Of a stretch of 64,000 nt of DNA, positions 41,501 to 44,335 are shown piece by piece (the first letter of the stretch is position 1; each line of letters opens with the position of its first letter). Location: positions 16,078,001 to 16,142,000 of the forward strand of contig JAWQUS010000030.1 in NCBI GenBank assembly GCA_036365455.1, written 5' to 3'. Position numbers and translations under genes: made by a program. The notes beneath the pieces are model-generated. The model was not told the origin of the DNA and did no database searches. It saw nothing but the letters and a program-made list of their open reading frames with translations. This DNA comes from Macrosoma leucophasiata (taxonomy: Eukaryota; Arthropoda; Insecta; Lepidoptera; Hedylidae).

Positions 41501-42419
41501 ATGCTACATTTCTATACCGACATACCTATCTATGCCGTACCGTTTACTGGTGGTAGAGCTCCAGTGACGGATTTCGCAAGTGTAGGCACCACCGCACTAC
41601 TTAATATACTTGCCGCTAAATGGTAGTGTTCGGCATAACCGTGTTCCGCTCGGGTGGTAATGTACGGCCCTGTAATTTCCGACACAGAGGCATAACAACT
41701 TAGGCCTCAGGACTGGTAACGCATCCGCATTTTGACCTTTGTCTTTGTGTGGGTGTCTATAGGCTGCAGTCATCACCTGTGAACTGCATGCTTGTTTGCC
41801 ACTTCCATTAGATAAATAAAAAAATATTAAGAAACAAATACAGCAGGTTCGGTATGTCTTTTTTTATGTAATGGAAGTGGCAAACAAGCATGCAGTTCAC
41901 GTTGATGTTAAGTGATGACTGCAACCTATAGACACCCATAAAGACCAAGGTCAAAATGCAGATGCGTTACCACTCCTGAGGCCTATTTTATTGAGTCTAT
42001 TATCAACCCGAAATACACACGTTTAGGGGTCGAATTTCGCAATTTTTTTAATGATTATCTATGTCCTAAAAGAATCCCCTTGCAAAATTATGAAGTCCCT
42101 TGTATTTTCTAAAATTTTGTGATGAGTGAGTGACCTTCCGCTTTTATTATAATATTTTTTAATGTAACTAATATGGAAAACAAGCATGCAGTTAACATGA
42201 ATGTTAAGTGTTCAATCTTCAAACTCTTATTATTATTTTAGTAAATAATTTTATATTGTTTTTATTTAGGCCAACAGAATGTCCGGAAAAGCTAACTCCA
42301 ACGATAGTAAAGCGAAAATAGAAGACAAAACGAACAAACCAGGAGATGCCAAGGAAACGCGTCTGCCCAACCATCTGCAACGATTGAAACCGAAGGCATT
42401 AGACAAATCTACACCGCAG
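17463..42419 (+). CDS. CHTF18: CTF18 (CHTF18), alternative clamp-loader large subunit; 14 exons, C-terminus not found
   Basis: CTF18 is the AAA+ ATPase of the CTF18-RFC complex. With RFC2-5, DCC1 and CTF8 it loads PCNA at replication forks and supports sister-chromatid cohesion and checkpoint signalling in the nucleus. Fourteen exons join without a frame error into about 835 codons. Order in the protein: acidic N-terminus (MGDFPDPDEEYEL); low-complexity, Ser-rich linker to about 180 with a basic SKRQK patch; WAFVPVT segment near 182; LWVDKYKP RFC box at about 258-265; Walker A GPPGVGKTT at about 346; NASDER near 372; Walker B LDEIDGAP split between exons 6 and 7 at about 406; sensor region AICNDLYATSLRPLR; then the lid and the helical RFC-like C-domain. 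Typical orthologues have 900-1000 residues, so about 100 residues are missing here, including the part that contacts DCC1/CTF8. Exon positions are given in the separate entries. Most introns carry transposable elements. Exons 1-4 are AT-rich and exons 5-13 markedly GC-rich. Confidence 0.93.
17606..18263 (-). repeat. SINE-A copy in CTF18 intron 1, split by a LINE tail
   Basis: SINE-A runs 17606-17818 and resumes at about 18196-18263. The 370 bp between are a LINE tail of type L in reverse orientation, containing TTTAATCACTTGGAAATAAT. The junctions repeat ACGATA, compatible with a short target duplication. Confidence 0.75.
18305..18755 (+). CDS. CHTF18: CTF18 exon 2
   Basis: The acceptor is ATTTACAG and the exon opens EPNQIRKKSLPAKRSLDFSS. 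It codes a Ser/Asn/Asp-rich linker with KRTAEELFGD and LPSKRQKTEEEN, probably disordered with a possible nuclear localisation signal. The donor is GTATTT at 18756, phase 2. It is the most AT-rich and least conserved exon. Confidence 0.85.
18756..19329 (+). other. CTF18 intron 2
   Basis: AT-rich sequence without a clear repeat. The acceptor TTGGATTCCAG ends at 19329. Confidence 0.6.
19330..19483 (+). CDS. CHTF18: CTF18 exon 3
   Basis: AG + A completes an Arg codon, then WAFVPVTNSNGERMYVKLES, a conserved pre-AAA segment of CTF18, and AYAKAWEEARKI. The donor is GTAAGA at 19484, phase 0. An open frame continues past the donor to 19579 but loses family similarity. Confidence 0.9.
19640..19943 (+). 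repeat. hAT-type end fragment and SINE-C fragment in CTF18 intron 3
   Basis: CAGTGTTTCTCA at about 19653 followed by GGTCGC-type sequence resembles a decayed hAT terminus. From 19790, the phrases TTTCATTTTCTGGCAGTTTCC and GGAGTTTGGCGATGTGCC match the body of SINE-C. Confidence 0.5.
20054..20227 (+). CDS. CHTF18: CTF18 exon 4
   Basis: Exactly 58 codons, phase 0 at both ends. It contains ADLWVDKYKPSSYVDLLSEE and RALLHWLHLWDK, the diagnostic RFC/CTF18 entry to the AAA+ module. The donor is GTGGGA, a weak site. Confidence 0.95.
20286..20345 (-). repeat. SINE-A fragment in CTF18 intron 4
   Basis: AACAAACATGCAGCTGACGT and GATGTTAAG match the 3' part of SINE-A in reverse. Confidence 0.5.
20645..20864 (+). 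CDS. CHTF18: CTF18 exon 5, with Walker A
   Basis: VVFKKEVK opens the exon after a TTTTCAG acceptor. A basic linker with TNKWKGKKESEPEMDED follows, then KVALLCGPPGVGKTTLAHLL, the P-loop that binds ATP. The exon ends phase 1 at GTAAGT (20865). A partial second copy of this exon lies 430 bp downstream. Confidence 0.95.
20872..21115 (+). repeat. SINE-A copy, diverged, directly after CTF18 exon 5
   Basis: CTACTTGCCGCCAAACGGTAG, CATGTTCCGGTC and TTTGCCACTTCGTGATATA keep the family order in sense orientation. It begins only about 8 bp after the donor GT. It separates exon 5 from intron sequence that is duplicated at 21440-21498. Confidence 0.65.
21294..21439 (+). pseudogene. Partial tandem duplicate of CTF18 exon 5 (damaged P-loop)
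   Basis: It encodes TNKWKGKNENAPEMDRDGRP and then KVALLSSPPGVGKTTLAHLL in one open frame, followed by the exon-type end GCAG|GTAATA. Relative to exon 5 the first 26 or so codons are missing, and CGPPGVGKTT has become SSPPGVGKTT, so the first Gly of Walker A is lost. The following intron (21440-21498) also matches sequence after exon 5 (21117-21175), once the SINE is ignored, so the duplication extended into the intron. No clear polypyrimidine acceptor is seen; TTGCTTGAAG precedes it. It is most likely an unused pseudo-exon. Confidence 0.85.
21756..24279. mobile_element. hAT-type DNA transposon, without recognisable transposase
   Basis: Ends are CAGGGTTTCCCAACCT and, inverted, AGGTTGGGAAGTCCTG. 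They are flanked by TCTTGGAG (21748-21755) and TCTTAGAG (24280-24287), an 8-bp target duplication with one change, the hAT hallmark. About half of the interior is an RTE LINE fragment. The internal sequence near 24240 repeats the CGCCTCCCC motif of the left end. Confidence 0.85.
22250..23483 (+). pseudogene. RTE-type LINE reverse transcriptase, decayed, inside the hAT
   Basis: Successive frames read ALKKLRNNRAPGDGG (fingers), IDHIQALWQ, FLDYEKAFDSV (catalytic block A), LRFVDDIVVM (block C, FVDD for the usual FADD), NMDKTKIM, and further on WAGHIARKSDGRWGRRV and EWRPL from the RTE C-terminal region. Several frameshifts and stops separate these. The end carries TTATGATGATGA, the RTE (GAT)n tail. 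The endonuclease half is missing. On the family view it could be called endonuclease-reverse transcriptase; it is not functional. Confidence 0.85.
24738..24866 (+). CDS. CHTF18: CTF18 exon 6
   Basis: G + GT restores Gly, then YRPVELNASDERSTEAFR, an AAA+ clamp-loader signature, and RPNCLIL, the strand that leads into Walker B. Acceptor TTATTTTCAG and donor GTAAGT. Phase 1 at both ends. Confidence 0.95.
24885..25270 (-). repeat. SINE-B copy in CTF18 intron 6
   Basis: Reverse-oriented. It starts after a T-run with ATTATGGCATTGCTATTACG and contains ATATCAAACAAAATGCCACC and AGAGCACCACACGCCTCTTT. A small local duplication of AAGTATAATATG units occurs near 24965-25015. Confidence 0.7.
25480..25740 (+). 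repeat. LINE tail type L with a perfect internal palindrome
   Basis: In the opposite orientation to the copy in intron 1. The end ATTCTATTATTTCCAAGTGA leads to TTTTTGAGTTTGAGTTTT. At 25595-25650 two perfect 25-bp arms surround a 6-base centre. Confidence 0.65.
26264..26513. repeat. 67-bp minisatellite, about 3.7 copies
   Basis: Successive units start GAGACAG/GAGGCAG at 26264, 26331, 26398 and 26465. Each contains TTCATAAGAT and GTGGGAGAAAATGA. Units differ at a handful of positions. It lies in CTF18 intron 6. Confidence 0.9.
26514..26797 (+). repeat. SINE-C copy (tRNA-headed) in CTF18 intron 6
   Basis: SINE-C begins with a tRNA-like head (GTAGC...GTGGTAGCAG, then GGTTCGATTCCC in good copies), continues with CCATTTTCTGGAAGTTTCCC and GTAATGTGCCCGGAGATG, and ends CCCCTTCGGGGATTACAGGC plus GTGAAGTTACGT. 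In this copy the B-box part of the head is deleted. GAAAATGA occurs on both sides, so it probably landed in the minisatellite. Confidence 0.8.
26885..27053 (+). CDS. CHTF18: CTF18 exon 7, with Walker B
   Basis: G + AC makes the Asp of DEIDGAPIQTVELLVKWC (Walker B). A Lys-rich insert KKEEVKKKGKTQ and RPVIAICNDLYATSLRPL, the sensor-1 strand, follow. Acceptor GTTTCCAG, donor GTAGGT, phase 2. Confidence 0.95.
27243..27508 (-). repeat. SINE-A copy in CTF18 intron 7
   Basis: Near-complete reverse copy from GCATGCACTTCACATTGATG to GGAACTCTACCACCAGTTAC, without the terminal T-run. Confidence 0.8.
27815..28195 (-). repeat. ACGGAACCCTA-type dispersed repeat with tRNA-like core
   Basis: Starts GTGTAGGGTTCCGTAGTTTT, includes the tRNA-like unit in reverse (about 27975-28053) and continues with CATTTGGTCGACTATTACTC, which recurs at 42625. 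It resembles 4585-5225 and 42503-42770. Confidence 0.6.
28210..28421 (+). repeat. SINE-A copy, 5'-truncated
   Basis: Begins at GTGTTCAGCACTATCGTG and ends CACTTTTATTACATAAAAAA. Confidence 0.85.
28718..28795 (+). pseudogene. Decayed partial duplicate of CTF18 exon 8 acceptor and start
   Basis: It follows the true exon 8 border: a T-run, then AATCTACGGACCAATATCGA, and after a gap of about 26 bases CATCTCGCCTGTCGGCCATG, then after another gap CTCCACAGCC. The acceptor AG is mutated (CGACAG to CTACGG), so it cannot serve as an exon. Confidence 0.75.
28803..29401. mobile_element. MITE-like element (GCTTTGCAC ends) between the two exon 8 copies
   Basis: The left end GCGCTTTGCACACGGAGCAA is inverted at the right end (GTTGCTCCACGTGCAAAGC). 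It contains a SINE-A copy. The target duplication is not clear. It sits between the decayed exon 8 copy and the true exon 8. Confidence 0.55.
29065..29347 (+). repeat. SINE-A copy, full length
   Basis: Complete from ACTGGTGGTAGAGCTCCAG to CATAACATAAAAAAA, nested in the MITE-like element. Confidence 0.9.
29475..29667 (+). CDS. CHTF18: CTF18 exon 8
   Basis: AG + A gives Arg, continuing LRPLR-PISIIVRVGSV. Then ARLASRLSAVAGRELVRVHS and ALAALAARAAGDIRAALTVM form the AAA+ lid, where other family members have the D-IRACINTL motif. Very GC-rich. The acceptor follows a T-run (TTTTTTTTCCAATCGACAG); the donor is GTGGGC, phase 0. Confidence 0.9.
29668..30095 (+). other. Start of CTF18 intron 8, no repeat recognised
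   Basis: Unique-looking sequence. SINE-C follows at about 30096. Confidence 0.4.
30096..30405 (-). repeat. SINE-C copy, full length
   Basis: Reverse-oriented, from ACTTCACGCCTGTAATCTCC to GCTACCACTACGCTACTGAG. The tRNA-like B-box reads GGGAATCGAACCC in reverse. Confidence 0.85.
30646..31213. mobile_element. MITE-G copy 1 in CTF18 intron 8
   Basis: Termini are TATACAACGTTTAACAGGA and, inverted, TCCCGTTACATGTTGTATA. It is about 80-85% identical by eye to 33296-33843 over its whole length, including the inner hairpin TCTCAACAAG...CTCGTTGAGA. Non-coding. Confidence 0.8.
31505..31690 (-). repeat. SINE-D copy (tRNA-headed), part of head deleted
   Basis: SINE-D reads GGCCCGGTTAGTCCAGCGGT, then GGGTTCGATCCCCGCACCGG, then ACAGGTTTATACCTACTGTG and GTGAGTGTAAGCGTATTT. 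This reverse copy lacks the ATGACCGTTTGATTCGAAGG part of the head. Confidence 0.8.
31795..31870 (+). repeat. RTE-type tail ending in (GAT)n
   Basis: TTCAACATTGGACGTCTCTC followed by GATGATGATGA has the same structure as the RTE tails at 7780 and 23470. Confidence 0.45.
32000..32150. repeat. Fold-back of a Helitron-like terminus
   Basis: GACATCCGTTATGCAACAAA and ACAAAC are followed at once by the near-complement TTGTTTGTTTGTTGC and TCAACGGATGTTGG. Arms are about 38 bp with few mismatches, centred near 32096. The CAAACAAAC run and AAATTTCATCGGAATCCG are LEP1/Helitron-like features. Confidence 0.6.
32267..32415 (+). CDS. CHTF18: CTF18 exon 9
   Basis: Acceptor TTGTTGCAG; ISVEDVENVSIGTKDCSKSM and LQAIFTLNDRDPAAITKVVQ belong to the linker and first collar helices. 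Donor GTGACA (weak), phase 2. Confidence 0.88.
32430..32694 (-). repeat. SINE-A copy in CTF18 intron 9, internal deletion near the 5' end
   Basis: Reverse copy from a T-run and ATGTAATGGTAGTGACAAAC to GTGGTGCCTACCACCAGTAA. It lacks about 35 bases (the GCGAGCTCCGTCACTGG segment). It starts 15 bp after exon 9. Confidence 0.85.
32735..32882. repeat. Harbinger-like MITE relic
   Basis: ATATTACGTCACGCAAAGTA at the left and ATGAACGGTCCCTAAG at the right resemble the GGGGCCGTYCAT...ACGT ends of 37987-38648. Diverged and short. Confidence 0.4.
33097..33294 (+). repeat. SINE-A copy, 5'-truncated
   Basis: Begins TGTTCAGCACTATCGTGTTC and ends TTACCTAAAAAAAAAA, abutting MITE-G copy 2. Confidence 0.8.
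33296..33843. mobile_element. MITE-G copy 2, ending 28 bp before CTF18 exon 10
   Basis: Ends TATACAACGTGTAACAGGA and the inverted CCCGTTACATGTTGTATA. It is flanked on both sides by A-runs, so the target duplication cannot be resolved. The 3' part of intron 9, with branch-point region, lies in or right beside it. Confidence 0.85.
33872..34103 (+). CDS. CHTF18: CTF18 exon 10
   Basis: AG + A gives Arg; LAEGIFENYLSARVDSRLL, EISEWLRMYDAVQSWTLQHQ and YSLLPICLCACHRVLAARQ match the helical C-domain of CTF18. Acceptor TCTCTTCCAG, donor GTTGGT, phase 0. Confidence 0.93.
34148..34300 (+). repeat. LINE 3'-end fragment, end of a reverse-transcriptase ORF
   Basis: TTTTTCACGTTCGTTCCTGC, then a frame with RLCKLWNELPSEVF, matches 61670-61800. 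This LCKLWNxLPSxVF phrase is usual at the C-terminus of lepidopteran LINE proteins. Short relic. Confidence 0.6.
34370..34690 (+). repeat. Dispersed repeat E, interrupted by a PLE fold-back
   Basis: CTTGGCATGTGGATTGGCG, TTATCGCGGGACGCTGCTG and GTTCGGTTGACTGACTGCAC correspond in order to 35945-36110. The insertion at 34485-34616 splits it. Confidence 0.6.
34485..34616. mobile_element. Minimal Penelope-like insertion: two pLTR pieces head to head
   Basis: ACACATTTTGAACCGGGTC is followed, about 70 bases on, by its complement GACCCGGTTCAAAATGTGT. The inner part pairs as well (GATACTATTTTCGA / TCGAAAATAGT). The terminal GAACCGGGTCGTTACGCGAT matches the PLE end at 640. GCTATTGTTCG precedes and follows the insertion, an 11-bp target duplication. 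Confidence 0.75.
34700..35040 (-). repeat. SINE-B copy
   Basis: Starts after a T-run with TATAATGGCATCGCTACTAC and ends CACCACACGCCTCCTTCAAGG. Several CAGTCAGTC-type short repeats lie near 34800-34850. Confidence 0.75.
35041..35180 (-). repeat. SINE-A copy, half
   Basis: AACCGGAACATGATAGTGCTG and ACTACCATTTGGCGGCAGAT up to GGACTCTACCATAAGTAAA. The A-tail half is replaced by the adjacent SINE-B. The following 180 bp lead through a (TTC)n polypyrimidine run into exon 11. Confidence 0.8.
35364..35519 (+). CDS. CHTF18: CTF18 exon 11
   Basis: Acceptor after a long (TTC)n run; TSRKRAELDSIVGSVWRGRS, RAALRTDVLPMLPYLLSPNL and RSANVQ. Fifty-two codons, phase 0 at both ends, donor GTAACA. Confidence 0.93.
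35640..36360 (+). repeat. Dispersed repeat E region (second copy) in CTF18 intron 11
   Basis: GGCATGCGGATTGGTG at 35959 and GTTCGGTTGACTGACGGCAC at 36069 match 34370-34690. TCTTCACGCCAGGTCCCTAA near 35800 recurs at 55240. CTTTTCTTGTCGGAACCCC occurs in two versions (35690, 36265). Probably remains of one or two LINE/SINE units. Confidence 0.45.
36505..36643 (+). repeat. Helitron-like family 3, truncated copy
   Basis: TATAAAAATGCAACCCGTTT and GAATGGCTGGACCGATTTGG to TGAAGGGAAATAGTA. It duplicates the first half of the adjacent full copy almost exactly. Confidence 0.75.
36655..36918 (+). mobile_element. Helitron-like family 3, full copy
   Basis: Same start as the previous copy; ends GGCAATACGAAGTTTGTCGG and GTCAGCTAGT. 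It matches 46068-46317 along its length. No coding capacity. Confidence 0.7.
36926..37235 (-). repeat. SINE-D copy split by a Penelope-like fragment, next to CTF18 exon 12
   Basis: The body (ACAGCCCCACATTATGTATG...) ends near 37056 and the tRNA-like head resumes at about 37176 (TTCGAATCGAGTGATC). It ends 15 bp upstream of the exon 12 acceptor. Confidence 0.75.
37057..37182 (-). mobile_element. Penelope-like pLTR fragment
   Basis: Contains CCCGACGTTTCGGTCCGCGA, the counterpart of the CCGACGTTTCGAC motif in the PLE at 690. TTTATATACGCGAGATAAAT is present on the - strand. The junction overlaps GGGTCGCGG, shared by PLE and SINE-D, so the insertion used or created microhomology. Confidence 0.6.
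37251..37395 (+). CDS. CHTF18: CTF18 exon 12
   Basis: LCSENERKSLRTCAGAMCEY, GLEYSQQRTQDGLYAFVLEP and DIYKVAFF. The QQRTxDGxYxxxLEPD phrase is a strong CTF18 C-domain marker. Acceptor TTTTGTCACAG, donor GTGAGA, phase 1. Confidence 0.95.
37740..37978 (-). repeat. SINE-A copy, diverged, in CTF18 intron 12
   Basis: AACCGGAACACGTCAGTGCCG and ACTACCATTTAGCGGCAGAT keep the family order. The 3' end is worn. Confidence 0.7.
37987..38648. mobile_element. Harbinger-like MITE with a second MITE nested inside
   Basis: Ends GGGGCCGTCCATAAAATACG and the inverted CGTATTTTACGGTCGGCCCC, with CTA/TTA at the borders. The inner duplicated phrase TGTCACACTATSTGTGACC occurs on both sides of part of the insert. 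The nested element occupies 38105-38496. Confidence 0.75.
38105..38496. mobile_element. Nested MITE with about 80-bp inverted arms
   Basis: The left arm (38105-38185) and right arm (38416-38496) are near-perfect complements over about 80 bp. Within the arms, GCGTTTTCCGTTGGACCGCT and GCACCGCTTCGGC (or complement) are clear. Between the arms lies sequence resembling the host MITE (TCACACTRTCTGTGACC), suggesting capture or a later rearrangement. Confidence 0.8.
38739..38830 (+). CDS. CHTF18: CTF18 exon 13
   Basis: G + GT gives Gly; NEERSRPPPAVRQAIAREQQ then LEIIRRNDDM. The RQAIAREQQLE helix is expected after the collar domain. Acceptor AATGTGCAG, donor GTATGA, phase 0. Confidence 0.9.
38965..39285 (+). 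repeat. 5S rRNA-headed SINE, copy in CTF18 intron 13
   Basis: The head GAAGCGCGCATGGCC leads into CTCGGTAAAGCACTACGGGC and GATGGGTGACTGCTAG, which line up with the internal control region of 5S rRNA (GTTAAGCAAC...CGGGC and GGATGGGTGACCGC). The tail GTGGGACGTATAATGGGTTG plus (ATT)n is LINE-like. A mariner interrupts the ATT tail. Confidence 0.75.
39288..40566 (-). mobile_element. mariner element, full length
   Basis: Terminal inverted repeats GGTTGGGGAAAAAGTTTCTT and, inverted, ATAGTCTTTTCGCATT with CCCCAACC at the end. TA dinucleotides flank both sides. About 1279 bp, the usual length. Insertion point is the (ATT)n tail of the 5S-headed SINE. It contains one transposase ORF. Confidence 0.9.
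39362..40387 (-). CDS. mariner transposase, intact frame but altered first catalytic residue
   Basis: 341 codons, the normal length for a mariner transposase, which cuts and pastes the element at TA sites. N-terminal paired helix-turn-helix (residues about 5-110, with GKNATQAAKKIC and WFKRFQSGNFDVKDAPRSGR), linker WVPHELTEINLMNR at 116-129, then the DDE domain. Catalytic positions: the first, normally Asp in TGDEKW, is Glu153 here (TGEEKW); the second is Asp245 (HHDNARPH); the third is Asp280 (YSPDLAPSD). The spacing Asp245-34 residues-Asp280 is the mariner D34D signature. Asp to Glu at the first site usually abolishes activity in related transposases, so this copy is probably inactive despite its open frame. 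The cecropia-type subfamily is likely but not certain. Confidence 0.93.
   Translation of the reverse strand: MSESNEEIRYILKFHYKKGKNATQAAKKICDVYGPSAVSVRVAQIWFKRFQSGNFDVKDAPRSGRPITDKMDAIFEKVKQDRHISSYDVAEELRIDHKIVLAHLKKAGYKKKLDIWVPHELTEINLMNRVLICVSLLRRNETESFLKKLITGEEKWITYDKNVRKKSWSKAGQASQTVAKPGLTRNKVMLCVWWDWKGIIHYELLPPGRTIDSGLYCEQLMRLKQEVERKRPELINRRGVVFHHDNARPHTSIATQKKLREFGWEVLMHPPYSPDLAPSDFHLFRSLQNSLCNVRLTSREDCQIHLSRYFDEKSQNFYSNGIMSLPTRWQKVIEQNGTYIL
40875..40925 (-). repeat. (CA)n run and first part of a SINE-A
   Basis: A short (AC)n at 40875-40889, then TTTTATGTAACGAAAGTGAC and AAACAAGCATGCAGTT of SINE-A in reverse. It is continued after the SINE-B insertion at about 41275. Confidence 0.75.
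40926..41270 (+). repeat. SINE-B inserted into SINE-A, with target duplication
   Basis: Starts GGCGGGAACCATGAAAGATG and ends AGCGATGCCATAAAAAAAAA plus an A/G-rich tail. AAGCATGCAGTT before and AGCGTGCAGTTC after are the duplicated target inside SINE-A. Confidence 0.8.
41275..41440 (-). repeat. Remainder of the split SINE-A
   Basis: GCGTGCAGTTCACATAGACG to GATGTTATGTCTCTGTGATC. The 5' part of the SINE is missing. Confidence 0.75.
41545..41825 (+). repeat. SINE-A copy, near full length
   Basis: Starts ACTGGTGGTAGAGCTCCAG and ends CTTCCATTAGATAAATAAAA. It lies in CTF18 intron 13. Confidence 0.85.
41858..41985 (-). repeat. SINE-A copy, 3' half only
   Basis: From a T-run and ATGTAATGGAAGTGGCAAAC to CACTCCTGAGGCCTAT. 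Normal 5' truncation. Confidence 0.85.
42155..42212 (-). repeat. SINE-A fragment just upstream of CTF18 exon 14
   Basis: AAAACAAGCATGCAGTTAAC and GAATGTTAAGTG match the 3' end of SINE-A in reverse. Confidence 0.6.
42270..42419 (+). CDS. CHTF18: CTF18 exon 14, last exon recognised
   Basis: Fifty codons: ANRMSGKANSNDSKAKIEDK, then TNKPGDAKETRLPNHLQRLK and PKALDKSTPQ, a hydrophilic segment preceding the conserved C-terminal tail. Acceptor TTTTTATTTAG, donor GTAAGT, phase 0 at both ends. There is no stop codon, so further exons must exist. Assignment rests on reading frame, splice signals and position more than on conserved motifs. Confidence 0.75.
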
Positions 42420-42502
42420 GTAAGTGAAGTATTTTTGTAAGATAAGTCATTTATTTGCTAGAATACCTACGTTACAAAAGAATTGAAGTAAGTACAATGT
42501 AA

Positions 42503-43136
42503 AAACCGGTCAAGTGCATGTCGGGCCATGCGCAGTGTAGGATACCGTAGTTTTTAAGTTTGATTAATGCAATGAAAAAAAAAAAAAATATATATTCTAT
42601 GGAGTTGTTAAAAAATGTCGAGTGTTACATTTGGTCGACAATTACTCGCAAACTTGTAAAGCCAACTTAAGTGTGATAGTTTTCCTTTTTAATTTCATTA
42701 TCTGTAGCTACTATTGCCGTAACGTTTGAATTTCTAACAACAATCGTTTAGTTGGTAGAGGGGGGAGGGGTACTTGACTAACGAAAATTGGCTTTAAAGC
42801 TTAATAAGTCATGAACAGATAACTTAATCGAAAAATGATTTTAGCATATCTATAACATTTTTGAAAGACCTATCCAACGATAGCCTACACTATATAGAAA
42901 TCGAAAAATACGAAATATATCTGCGCGTTACATGTAGGGGAGGTAAATTATTTTATTTTTCATGGTTTTATTCTACCACTTTGTCGGCGTATATACTTAT
43001 TACGTACGAGTATATTCTTGTGGCAAATTTCAAGTCTAGTACCAATAGTTTTTGCGCTAAACCGCGGACGGACGGACAGACAGACAGGCGGACATGGCGA
43101 AACTATGAGGGTTCCTTGTTTACCACGGAACCCTAA
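42503..43136 (-). repeat. Dispersed repeat with ACGGAACCCTA ends
   Basis: Starts ACCGGTCAAGTGCATGTCGG and ends GACATGGCGAAACTATGAGG then CCACGGAACCCTAA. A (GACG/GACA)n run lies at 43064-43090. Middle landmark CATTTGGTCGACAATTACTC is shared with 28068. Confidence 0.6.
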
Positions 43137-43414
43137 CAAAGACATGTAAAGGATCATGGCAAAATTTCTACAGAAAAAAATAAAAAAAGATACACGGTAA
43201 AACAGCATGGAAATATTATCCAGTGAACCTATACAACATTTCCTGATACTTAAAATATTTTTAACTCTCCGGAAAATATTTTAAATATTAGAAAATGTTC
43301 TTTAGGTTCCCTAGATAATATTTCTAATCCGTTTTACCTTGTACCTTTTTCTAACTTTTTTTGTACAAATTGATTTGTACAAAAAAAAGTATGAAACATG
43401 AAACATTCTTTAAG

Positions 43415-43890
43415 AAAGGAGATGTTGCAAAAATGTATGGACCTCCGGCCATGTATTGTACACAATATCATTAAACAGGCAAAATCAATATAAAAACGTT
43501 TTTTACTGCATATTTGCACTTATTTAGCTTTGTTTGCAGTTACAAAACAAAATTTGCAGTTAGAATTGCAACTCAAAACCAACATGGCGAATATGGCGGG
43601 CGATGTCATTTTGACATTTTCATTTTTAAATTGTATTTTGATTATATAATAGTTGGAGAAAAAAGTAATATTTTCTAAATACTATCGAAATCGATTGATC
43701 CGAAGCGTCGGCTGTATCGCCGCCATGTTGAACATAGTTAAATGTGATAAAATCGTTTGAATTAAATGTGGTTGTAACTCTAAAATATATTCTTGAATAA
43801 ATTAATTGTATTTTTTTCGGATTCTTCTTTAAATTACCCATTTTTTGAGGTAGTTTACGAACCAGAGCCGAGCTCGCAACATCTCCTTTA
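43415..43890. mobile_element. MITE-H, intact copy
   Basis: Ends AAAGGAGATGTTGCAAAAAT and the inverted GAGCTCGCAACATCTCCTTT. Interior landmarks ATGGACCTCCGGCCATGTAT and TGATAAAATCGTTTGAATT are shared with the split copy at 21644-24546. No transposase. Confidence 0.8.
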
Positions 43891-44097
43891 GTTGTTTTCT
43901 CGTTTCGTGTAACTCGGTGCCCGTTAATTTTAAAACAGATCTTTCCTGTTTTGATATAACATGATATCTACTATAATTTCAGGAAAACAGCAATGTAATG
44001 CATTGTGGCTTTTGATTTGACGGAAATAGGCTAGTTGACACCTTTTTTTTAAACAAGCCTAAAGTTGTTCAATATTATTTCAATAATTACGTTTTGG

Positions 44098-44335
44098 CCC
44101 ATGTAACAGGTTGCCTACTGTTCGGATCAATATCCAGTTATGCTTTTAGTTGCAATAATACAGCCCTATAAAACAGTCGTGTCGTTTCTTTTATTAAATC
44201 TCAAAAATCAAGACAGTCAAATATCAACCTAATATCGTTAACACCTATGATAGCCTCCGACCCGGAAATCGAACCCAGGTCCTCCAGCGTAGAAGTAGTG
44301 GCCTGCTACCACTAGGCTACTGAGGCAGTTCTCAT
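44098..44335 (-). repeat. SINE-C copy with altered middle
   Basis: GTTTTGGCCCATGTAACAGG at the left and GAAATCGAACCCAGGTCCTC plus GCTACCACTAGGCTACTGAG at the right. The middle is replaced by about 130 bp of other sequence. Confidence 0.7.
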